A stretch of DNA of 5,432 nt from an uncultured Aliarcobacter sp. GTDB lineage: Bacteria > Campylobacterota > Campylobacteria > Campylobacterales > Arcobacteraceae. Position 1 is the stretch's first letter. Each line of letters begins with the position of its first letter. Below are positions 1 through 5,432 of this stretch, piece after piece. The notes under the pieces are model-generated. The model had not been told where the DNA came from and made no database searches. It saw nothing but the letters and a program-made list of their open reading frames with translations. Location of the stretch: NCBI GenBank assembly GCA_947629065.1, contig CANRCH010000115.1, positions 1 to 5,432 on the forward strand, in the 5' to 3' direction. A program made the translations under genes and the position numbers.

Positions 1-750
1 ATTGGATTTACATTAAAGCTAAACTCTCTTGGGTGCAGTGATTGTATGCCAAAATATAAAGAGAATTTAGTAAAAAATATCTCGAATTTTAAAGAAAAAC
101 TGTGTGAGGATTGTAATAAAAGATTAGTTACAAATCCTATTCGTGTGCTTGATTGTAAAGTTGAAGTTTGTCAAACTCTTTTAAAAGATAGTCCAAAAAT
201 TACAGATTCTCTGTGTAATTCTTGCAATAGTGATTTTACAAAACTAAAAGAGATTTTAGATTTTAATAATATCTCTTATGAAGTTGATAGCAATTTAGTA
301 AGAGGACTTGATTACTATAATAAAACTGCTTTTGAGTTTATAAGTAATGAAATAGGTTCTCAAAGTGCAATTGCTGGTGGTGGAAGATATGATAGATTGG
401 TTGAGTTTTTAGGTGGGAAAAGTACAGCTGGAATTGGTTTTGCAATAGGAATTGAAAGACTTTTAGAGCTTGTAAAGATGAAAAAACAAAAAGAGGATTT
501 TGTATATATTGGTGTTTTAGACGAAATTAGTTTAAACAAAGCCTTTCTTATAGCAAACAAAAAAAGAAAAACAACAAAAACATATATAGAGTACACTCCA
601 AGAGGTTTTGGTAAACATTTTGGAATAGCTGAAAAACTGGGCTGTAATATTGTAGCACTTATAGGAGAAAATGAGTTAAACAGTAATACAATCTATACAA
701 AAAATTTAGAGACAAAAGAAGAAAAAACATTAAATATTGGGGAGTTTTAA
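1..750 (+). CDS. hisS: Histidyl-tRNA synthetase, C-terminal part (5' end outside window)
   Basis: This class II aminoacyl-tRNA synthetase charges tRNA-His with histidine in the cytoplasm. The frame is open from base 1; the ATG at 46 is an internal Met, because the 15 codons before it already read as HisRS (LKLNSLGCSDC). Visible residues number 249, against a usual full length of roughly 400-430. In order: the catalytic-core insertion with four cysteine pairs (C12/C15, C35/C38, C52/C57, C72/C75); the histidine-binding motif RGLDYY at 101-106; the second signature AGGGRYD at 125-131; class II motif 3 (GFAIGIER) at about 146-153, with its conserved Arg at 153; then a short C-terminal anticodon-binding domain from about 167 containing IGENEL. 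Motifs 1 and 2 lie outside the window. The stop is one base before the speA ATG, so the two are almost certainly co-transcribed. The family call is firm. Confidence 0.97.
   Translation: MGFTLKLNSLGCSDCMPKYKENLVKNISNFKEKLCEDCNKRLVTNPIRVLDCKVEVCQTLLKDSPKITDSLCNSCNSDFTKLKEILDFNNISYEVDSNLVRGLDYYNKTAFEFISNEIGSQSAIAGGGRYDRLVEFLGGKSTAGIGFAIGIERLLELVKMKKQKEDFVYIGVLDEISLNKAFLIANKKRKTTKTYIEYTPRGFGKHFGIAEKLGCNIVALIGENELNSNTIYTKNLETKEEKTLNIGEF
739..744 (+). promoter_or_regulatory. Shine-Dalgarno site of speA
   Basis: GGGGAG lies seven bases before the ATG at 752, inside the last sense codons of hisS (Gly-Glu). It decides the start: the in-frame TTG at 737 lies upstream of this site and has no comparable site of its own. 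Placement inside hisS suggests that speA translation is coupled to hisS. Confidence 0.8.
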
Positions 751-751
751 A

Positions 752-2566
752 ATGAAAACAAGATATGGAATTGATATTTGGGCTGATGACAACTTTATTA
801 TTGATGATGGACTTGTAAAAGTAAATTATGATATAAAACCATCTTTAATATCTATTGTAAAAAATGTAAGAAAAAAAGGTTTTAAAGGTCCACTACTTTT
901 AAGATTTCCACACATTACAAAAAAACAGATAAAAACTCTTTTTACAACTTTCAATGCAAGTATAAAAGAGTATGACTACAAAGGTAAATTTCATGCTGTT
1001 TTTCCACTAAAGGTAAATCAACTACCAAACTTTGTACATCCATTAATTAATGCTGGTAAAAAATATAATTATGGTCTTGAAGCTGGAAGCAAAGCTGAAT
1101 TAATTATAGCTATGACTTACAATAATATGGGAAGTCCTATAACTGTAAATGGATTTAAAGATAAAGAGATGATTCATCTATGCTTTATTGCAAAATCTAT
1201 GGGGCATGATATTACTGTAATTATTGAGGGTTTAAATGAACTTGAGATGATTGTAGAAGTTCTAAAAGAGACAAAATTAGAAACTCCAAATGTAGGGCTT
1301 AGAGTGCGACTTCATAGTGGCGGAAGTGGAGTTTGGGCAAAAAGTGGTGGAATTGACTCTAAATTTGGATTAACTTCAACAGAGATTTTAGAAGCTTACG
1401 AACTTATGAAAGAAAATGACCTTGAAGACTTTTTAACTATGATTCACTTCCATATTGGATCTGCTATGAATAGTATTAAACCACTTAAAAAAGCACTTAA
1501 GGAATCAGGTCATATCTATGCAGAGCTTAAAAACCTAGGTGCAAAAAAACTAAATGCTATAAATATTGGTGGAGGATTAAGTGTTGAGTATAGTGCTTAT
1601 GAAAGATCAATATTCTACTCACTTGCAGAGTTTGCAAATGATGTTGTATTTACACTAAAAGATATTGCAAGACAAAAAGGTGTTGAAGAGCCAAATATAT
1701 TTACTGAATCTGGAAGATTTATAAGTGCTGCTTCAACTGTACTTATTACTCCTGTTTTAGAGTTATTTTCAGCTGAATATGAGCTTGAACACCTAAAACT
1801 AAAAGAGGTAAATCCACCACTTATTCAAGAGCTATATGAACTATTTAAAGATATGACTAAAAAAAGAGCTTATGAATTTATGCACGATAGTATAGATCAT
1901 CTAGAGTCACTTTTAACACTATTTGATTTAGGATATATTGATTTACAAGATAGATCAAATGCTGAGATTTTAACTCATCAAATTGTGAAAAAAGCTATAT
2001 CTTTACTTCAAATAGATAATTATGAAGAGATTAAAAAGTTTGATAAAGATATTCAAGAAAAATATCTGCTTAACTTCTCTTTATTCCAAAGTTTACCTGA
2101 TTATTGGGGAATAGAACAAGAATTCCCTATTATGCCAATAACTCATCTTGATGAAAAACCAACAAGAAGTGCTTCTTTATGGGATATTACTTGTGATAGT
2201 GATGGAGAGATTCCATTTGATATTAAAAAACCTCTGTACCTACACGATGTAAATTTAAATAAACAAGATTATTTCTTAGGTTTCTTTAATGTTGGTGCGT
2301 ATCAAGATACTCTTGGAATGAAGCACAATTTATTTTCACACCCAACAGAAGTAAATGTTACTTTTAAAGATGATGAGGTTGTATTAGAGCATATTTTAGA
2401 GTCACAAAAAATTATTGATATTCTTGAAGATATTGATTATGATATCGAAGAGGTACAAACAATTTTAAATAGAAGTATGGATTTAGAGACTTATGAAGTT
2501 CTTAAAAAATACCTAAATGACAACAGTTATTTAAAAACAATATGGAGCTACTATGACGATGAATGA
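752..2566 (+). CDS. speA: Biosynthetic arginine decarboxylase (PLP-dependent)
   Basis: This enzyme converts L-arginine to agmatine and CO2, the entry to putrescine and spermidine synthesis via agmatine. It belongs to the fold III (alanine racemase-like) PLP decarboxylases. The protein has 604 residues, somewhat shorter than E. coli SpeA (about 658). The PLP-binding lysine is K87 in FPLKVNQ. Other barrel motifs are HFHIGS at 232-237, the phosphate-binding glycine loop NIGGGL at 271-276 and ESGR at 319-322. A helical insertion at about 350-445 is typical of SpeA. The C-terminal beta domain carries the active-site cysteine C481 in TCDSDG and the GAYQ motif at 515-518. All key residues are intact. 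The ATG at 752 is chosen over a TTG at 737 because of the GGGGAG site. The gene overlaps cysE by 14 bases. No agmatinase or agmatine deiminase gene is visible here. Confusion with diaminopimelate or carboxynorspermidine decarboxylase is unlikely given the length and the insertion. Confidence 0.96.
   Translation: MKTRYGIDIWADDNFIIDDGLVKVNYDIKPSLISIVKNVRKKGFKGPLLLRFPHITKKQIKTLFTTFNASIKEYDYKGKFHAVFPLKVNQLPNFVHPLINAGKKYNYGLEAGSKAELIIAMTYNNMGSPITVNGFKDKEMIHLCFIAKSMGHDITVIIEGLNELEMIVEVLKETKLETPNVGLRVRLHSGGSGVWAKSGGIDSKFGLTSTEILEAYELMKENDLEDFLTMIHFHIGSAMNSIKPLKKALKESGHIYAELKNLGAKKLNAINIGGGLSVEYSAYERSIFYSLAEFANDVVFTLKDIARQKGVEEPNIFTESGRFISAASTVLITPVLELFSAEYELEHLKLKEVNPPLIQELYELFKDMTKKRAYEFMHDSIDHLESLLTLFDLGYIDLQDRSNAEILTHQIVKKAISLLQIDNYEEIKKFDKDIQEKYLLNFSLFQSLPDYWGIEQEFPIMPITHLDEKPTRSASLWDITCDSDGEIPFDIKKPLYLHDVNLNKQDYFLGFFNVGAYQDTLGMKHNLFSHPTEVNVTFKDDEVVLEHILESQKIIDILEDIDYDIEEVQTILNRSMDLETYEVLKKYLNDNSYLKTIWSYYDDE
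2544..2547 (+). promoter_or_regulatory. Shine-Dalgarno site of cysE within speA
   Basis: GGAG sits five bases before the ATG at 2553 and eleven before a second in-frame ATG at 2559, favouring the first. It is embedded in the last codons of speA. With the speA stop at 2564-2566, just after the cysE start, this points to translational coupling. Confidence 0.65.
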
Positions 2567-3323
2567 AGAAAAGATAGAAGAAGTAGAGAAACAAGAGAAA
2601 TTAAGTTTATGGCAACTAATTAAAGAGGATTTCTCTGTTCCAAAACTAAATGATCCAGTTCTTGATTCTAATTTTGAACTATTTTTTAACTATCCTGGAG
2701 TTTGGGCAATAATAAATCATAGAGTTGCAAACAAACTTTACTACAAAGGGTTTAAAAAACTTTCAAGGGCAGTTGCTGGAATGTCATCTTTTTTTACAAA
2801 AACAGATATTCACCCAGCTGCAACTATTGGAAGAAGAGTTTTTATAGATCACGCTATTGGAGTGGTAATTGGTGCAACTGCTATTGTTGAAGATGATGTT
2901 TTAATATATCAAGGTGTTACTTTAGGCGGAGTTAGTCTTAATAAAGGAAAAAGGCACCCTACAATAAAATCAAATGTAGTAATAGGAAGTGGTGCTAAAA
3001 TTTTAGGAAACATAACTATTGGAAGTAACTCTAAAATAGGTGCAAATTCTGTGGTGGTTGTAGATGTTCCTGAAAACTCAACTGCTGTTGGAGTACCTGC
3101 AAGGATTATTAAAAAAGATAAAGATAAATCAAAAGATAAACTAGCACACAATGAACTTCCTGATATAAATAAAGAGATGTTTAAATATCTTATTGAAAGA
3201 ATTGCAAATCTTGAACACTCTATAAAAAAAGATGAAAACTGTACTTTATCTGAAAAAAATGAAGTTTTAGAAAAAGAGTATAACTCTTTTTTAGAAGCCT
3301 TGAATGCGAATAAAAAGGCTTAA
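2553..3323 (+). CDS. cysE: Serine O-acetyltransferase, short type with extended C-terminal tail
   Basis: This enzyme transfers acetyl from acetyl-CoA to L-serine, giving O-acetylserine for cysteine synthesis in the cytoplasm. The protein has 256 residues. A charged N-terminal stretch (1-17) and a short helical region lead to the left-handed beta-helix at about 84-185. Active-site residues match E. coli CysE by motif and spacing: D85 in DIHP, H100 in FIDH and H135 in KRHP, corresponding to Asp143, His158 and His193. IYQGVTLGG lies at 118-126 and the helix ends with GVPARII. The N-terminal domain is about 58 residues shorter than in E. coli, as in short SATs, so a trimer rather than a hexamer is my inference. 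After the helix come a Lys-Asp repeat (187-196), an ELPD segment and a helix (about 209-226) seen in other short SATs, then a further charged tail to 256. The final residue is Ala, not the Ile that E. coli CysE uses to dock to cysteine synthase. The ATG at 2559 is a possible alternative start. Confidence 0.94.
   Translation: MTMNEEKIEEVEKQEKLSLWQLIKEDFSVPKLNDPVLDSNFELFFNYPGVWAIINHRVANKLYYKGFKKLSRAVAGMSSFFTKTDIHPAATIGRRVFIDHAIGVVIGATAIVEDDVLIYQGVTLGGVSLNKGKRHPTIKSNVVIGSGAKILGNITIGSNSKIGANSVVVVDVPENSTAVGVPARIIKKDKDKSKDKLAHNELPDINKEMFKYLIERIANLEHSIKKDENCTLSEKNEVLEKEYNSFLEALNANKKA
3111..3140 (+). repeat. Imperfect hexamer repeat (AAAGAT-like) in cysE
   Basis: AAAGAT occurs at 3114-3119, 3120-3125 and 3132-3137, with the variant AAATCA at 3126-3131. 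In the cysE frame it encodes K-K-D-K-D-K-S-K-D-K, residues 187-196, just after the last turn of the beta-helix. Gain or loss of whole units would keep the frame. It may simply reflect Lys/Asp-rich linker composition in an AT-rich genome. Confidence 0.6.
3312..3318 (+). promoter_or_regulatory. Probable Shine-Dalgarno site of the permease gene
   Basis: AAAAAGG, within the last codons of cysE, lies seven bases before the TTG at 3326. The match is weak, but it supports TTG as the start. The reading frame is closed upstream by TAA at 3311-3313. Confidence 0.5.
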
Positions 3324-3325
3324 TT

Positions 3326-4060
3326 TTGGATATTGAATTAATAGCCCTTGGAGTAATTACAGGTTTTACTTCAGGATTTTTTGGAATTGGAGGAGGAAGT
3401 ATTTTAATTCCCCTACTTTTACTTTTTGGTTATTTAATGAAAGAAGCAGTTGCAATATCTATTATGCAGATGGTTTTTTCATCTATTTATGGATCATTTT
3501 TAAACTCAAAAAAAACTAAAGGTCTAGCAAGAGATGGAATAAGCCTTGGAGTTGGTGCTAGTTTTGGTGGACTTTTAAGTGGATATTTTCTTCCAAGTAT
3601 TCCAAATATCTATCTACAATATCTTTTTATAGCGGTACTATTTTACACAATTTACACTCTTTTTAAAGCTCCAGCTGTTCAAGAAGTTGAACAAGAAGAG
3701 AAAAATGTATTTCTTTTAGTTGTTATTGGATTTTTTGTTGGAATATTTGCAATGAGTATTGGAATTGGTGGTTCACTAATGCTTCTTCCAATTTTAGTAA
3801 AATTTTTAAAATATGATTTAAAAGTGGCTACTGCTTTAGGCTTATTCTTTGTTATTTTCTCATCTGTTGCAGGATTTATCTCAACTTCAATATATGGAAA
3901 TATGCTTTATAAAGAGGGTGCAATTGTAGGAATTGGCTCACTTGTTGGGGTATATTTTGGAATAAAAGTAAAAGATATGATAAAAGCAAAATCTTATAAA
4001 ACTTTTGTTTTAGTTCTTAATTTAGCTGTTCTTTTAGTGATGTTGTATAAAACTTTTTAG
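3326..4060 (+). CDS. TauE/SafE-family (DUF81) membrane permease
   Basis: This is a predicted inner-membrane transporter of the TauE/SafE family, some members of which are linked to export of sulfite, sulfoacetate or other organic anions. The substrate here cannot be read from sequence. The 244-residue protein is nearly all hydrophobic, with about eight membrane segments (roughly 3-36, 41-60, 70-89, 94-113, 127-160, 167-190, 197-215 and 224-241; the first and fifth blocks may each hold a re-entrant or second helix). The two-fold family repeat is visible: GIGGGSILIPLLL at 20-32 and GIGGSLMLLPILV at 146-158. A charged Glu-rich loop at about 118-126 separates the halves. Start: TTG, two bases after the cysE stop. 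The frame is closed by TAA 13 bases upstream, and the first ATG (3437) would remove the first membrane segment and glycine motif. It is last in the operon; its stop codon lies in the terminator loop. An A8 run at 3508-3515 does not disrupt the frame. Confidence 0.88.
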   Translation: MDIELIALGVITGFTSGFFGIGGGSILIPLLLLFGYLMKEAVAISIMQMVFSSIYGSFLNSKKTKGLARDGISLGVGASFGGLLSGYFLPSIPNIYLQYLFIAVLFYTIYTLFKAPAVQEVEQEEKNVFLLVVIGFFVGIFAMSIGIGGSLMLLPILVKFLKYDLKVATALGLFFVIFSSVAGFISTSIYGNMLYKEGAIVGIGSLVGVYFGIKVKDMIKAKSYKTFVLVLNLAVLLVMLYKTF

Positions 4061-4084
4061 GTTTTATACAACAAATTGTTTTTT
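4041..4084 (+). terminator. Intrinsic terminator of the hisS-speA-cysE-permease operon
   Basis: A perfect 13-bp inverted repeat (TGTTGTATAAAAC at 4041-4053 with GTTTTATACAACA at 4061-4073) flanks a 7-base loop, followed by AATTG and six T residues at 4079-4084. The stem is AT-rich, which is normal for a low-GC genome. The left arm is coding sequence of the permease (its last codons) and the stop codon TAG (4058-4060) is in the loop. Read on the minus strand the hairpin is followed by ATCACTAAAAG, with no T tract, so it looks one-directional. Confidence 0.72.
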
Positions 4085-5432
4085 ACAACTTCACAACCTT
4101 AGCACCAAATCCACCACTACTTGGATGTGCATCTTCAAAGCTTTTTACTTTTGGATGTTTTGTTAAAAACTCTTTAACTGCAAATGCTAATTTTCCAGTT
4201 CCAATTCCGTGATAAACAAGCAGTTCTTCAAAACCACTTACAAGTGCATCGCTTATAAATTTATCAAGATTTTCTAGTGCTTCTTCAGCTCTTTGTCCGT
4301 GAAGATCTAGTTTTATACTACCAGTTTCTGGTTTTTCAACCTTTATTGTTGTTTTAGGTTTTGGTTTTGGTGGTGGATTTCCACTTCTTCTTAAATCACT
4401 TAAAAGAACTTGCATTTTCATTCCAACATCTGTTTGTATAAATGCTTTTTGCCCTTTTATTGAGATGATTTCGCCTTTTGTATTGTTGTATTTTACCCTA
4501 TTTCCAACTTCTAATTCTTGGCTTAAATCTTCAACTTTTTCAACTTCAATTTGCTTTACAAGTTTATGAGAGATATTTAAATGCCTATGAGAATCGCTAA
4601 TTAGCTTTGTTTTTATAGCTTTTTTAGCCTCTTCTCTTGCATCTTTATACTCTTTGTGAAGTTTTGATTTTTCCTTATTTATATGAGTATCAAGCTCCTC
4701 TTTTTGCTCTTTAAGATTTGTTGAAAGCCTTTGATAGTTCTCTATTTCGCTATTTAGTTTTGCTATTTTTTGCTTATATTCAAGCTCTAAAGCACTACTT
4801 CTTTCTATTAACTCGTTTAATCTATCTTTATCATCTCCATAAACCTCTTTTGCTCTTTTTACAACACCTGCTGGAATTCTATATCTTAAAGCTGTTTCAA
4901 AAGCGTAAGATCTTCCAATAGTTCCTTGTAAAAACTCATAAGTAGGTCTTTGATTCTCTTCATCATAAAGTGCAGCTATTAACTCAACATCGCTATTTGC
5001 AGCCATAAGTGCAGCTAATCTTTTATGGTGAGTTGTGATTATTATTTTTATATCATTTTTGATTAAATCTTCAATTATTACTTTAAACAAACTTGCAGCT
5101 TCATCTGAATCAGTTCCAAGTTCAATCTCATCAACCCCAACAATTGCATTTTTTACTTCAAAAAGTTTAGAGAACTCAAGCATTCTTCCAGCAAAAGTTG
5201 AAATATCATTTTTTACACTTTGAGGATCATCTAAAACTGCGTTTATTGATTTAAAGTTACTTACAACTGTACTTTTATGAGCATTATATGGAAGCAAATA
5301 TTTTGAAAGAAAAACAGCAGATAAAATTGATTTTAGCATCATAGTTTTTCCACCAGCGTTTACACCTGTTAGCATTATTACTTTTTTGCTAAAATCCACG
5401 CTTATTGGTTTTGGATTATCAAGTGCTGGATG
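4083..5432 (-). CDS. mutS2: MutS2 ATPase/Smr protein, C-terminal part (5' end outside window)
   Basis: MutS2 proteins have been linked to suppression of homologous recombination and, in B. subtilis, to splitting of collided ribosomes. The frame runs off the right edge: the visible protein begins HPALDNPKPIS, so the GTG at 5399 is internal. Visible residues number 449, of a family usually 730-800. In order: Walker A GVNAGGKT at 23-30; the DDPQS...STF loop at 68-79; Walker B AIVGVDE at 96-102 (D101, E102), then GTDSDEAA at 106-113; the THH switch at 134-136; a long charged coiled coil at about 201-276; a small beta-rich module at about 309-348; a Pro/Lys linker (NPPPKPKPKT, 352-361); and a C-terminal Smr domain at about 374-449 with LDLHG (D376, H378) and HGIGTGKL at 408-415. 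The N-terminal core and clamp regions lie outside. It converges on the permease gene with 22 bases between their stops. Walker A has Val where many relatives have Pro. Confidence 0.96.
   Translation of the reverse strand, partial: HPALDNPKPISVDFSKKVIMLTGVNAGGKTMMLKSILSAVFLSKYLLPYNAHKSTVVSNFKSINAVLDDPQSVKNDISTFAGRMLEFSKLFEVKNAIVGVDEIELGTDSDEAASLFKVIIEDLIKNDIKIIITTHHKRLAALMAANSDVELIAALYDEENQRPTYEFLQGTIGRSYAFETALRYRIPAGVVKRAKEVYGDDKDRLNELIERSSALELEYKQKIAKLNSEIENYQRLSTNLKEQKEELDTHINKEKSKLHKEYKDAREEAKKAIKTKLISDSHRHLNISHKLVKQIEVEKVEDLSQELEVGNRVKYNNTKGEIISIKGQKAFIQTDVGMKMQVLLSDLRRSGNPPPKPKPKTTIKVEKPETGSIKLDLHGQRAEEALENLDKFISDALVSGFEELLVYHGIGTGKLAFAVKEFLTKHPKVKSFEDAHPSSGGFGAKVVKL

Noticed and set aside
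46..48. ATG as the start of a short HisRS-like protein
   Set aside because: The frame is open to base 1 and the preceding 15 codons match the HisRS insertion, including the first CxxC pair, so this is an internal Met of a gene cut by the window edge.
360..596. Antisense open frame inside hisS (also 2909-3151, and 4718-4921 and 5035-5223 opposite mutS2)
   Set aside because: Each lies entirely within a well-supported gene on the other strand; the translations are low-complexity and rich in Leu/Phe/Ser with no recognisable domain.
737..751. TTG at 737 as the speA start
   Set aside because: The strong GGGGAG site lies just after it and is well spaced for the ATG at 752; nothing comparable precedes the TTG.
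3508..3515. A8 homopolymer in the permease gene as a phase-variation switch
   Set aside because: The frame is intact, A runs of this size are expected in such an AT-rich genome, and contingency tracts in this group are usually poly-G/C.
4069..4082. Small palindrome around ACAAATTGT after the operon hairpin as a separate hairpin or operator
   Set aside because: The arms leave almost no loop, so it cannot fold as a useful hairpin, and it lies between converging gene ends where an operator is unlikely.
5397..5399. GTG at 5399 as the start of mutS2
   Set aside because: The eleven codons upstream, read to the window edge, give HPALDNPKPIS, which fits the conserved segment before the MutS2 P-loop.
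1..5432. CRISPR array, insertion sequence, prophage, defence cassette or RNA gene
   Set aside because: Well-supported genes fill almost the whole window; no direct repeat array, terminal inverted repeats, integrase or transposase, or tRNA/rRNA-like sequence was seen.

Overview
This AT-rich window, with its compact gene packing, looks like a chromosomal housekeeping segment from a member of the Campylobacterota (Epsilonproteobacteria). Arcobacter/Aliarcobacter or a close relative seems most likely. The assignment rests on low GC, A/T-ending codons, the gene order hisS-speA-cysE (which I recall from memory in Campylobacter jejuni), and a MutS2 of the type these bacteria carry. The genus is an inference; no rRNA or other definitive marker is present.

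Layout: four plus-strand genes form a very tight probable operon over 1-4060. They are the 3' part of histidyl-tRNA synthetase (hisS, cut by the left edge), biosynthetic arginine decarboxylase (speA, one base after the hisS stop), a short-type serine O-acetyltransferase (cysE, overlapping speA by 14 bases), and a TauE/SafE-family (DUF81) membrane permease that starts with TTG two bases after the cysE stop. A 13-bp perfect hairpin with a downstream T tract ends this operon; its left arm lies in the permease coding sequence and its loop holds the stop codon. On the minus strand, converging on this terminator, is the C-terminal part of MutS2 (4083-5432, cut by the right edge), with ATPase, coiled-coil, small beta-rich and Smr domains.

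Functional picture: the plus-strand operon joins translation (His-tRNA charging), polyamine synthesis (arginine to agmatine) and the first committed step of cysteine synthesis (serine to O-acetylserine). The fourth gene is a predicted anion or sulfur-compound permease, and its link to cysteine metabolism is suggested only by position. MutS2 is a separate transcription unit.

There is no gene-free stretch longer than about 25 bases inside the window. I see no tRNA, rRNA, CRISPR, insertion sequence, attachment site or convincing promoter. I do not see an undescribed system. The points most worth a second look are the DLHG-type Smr domain on a full ATPase MutS2, the altered P-loop and Walker B surroundings in that protein, the extended tail of the serine acetyltransferase with its hexamer repeat, the eight-cysteine HisRS insertion, and the permease in the operon.
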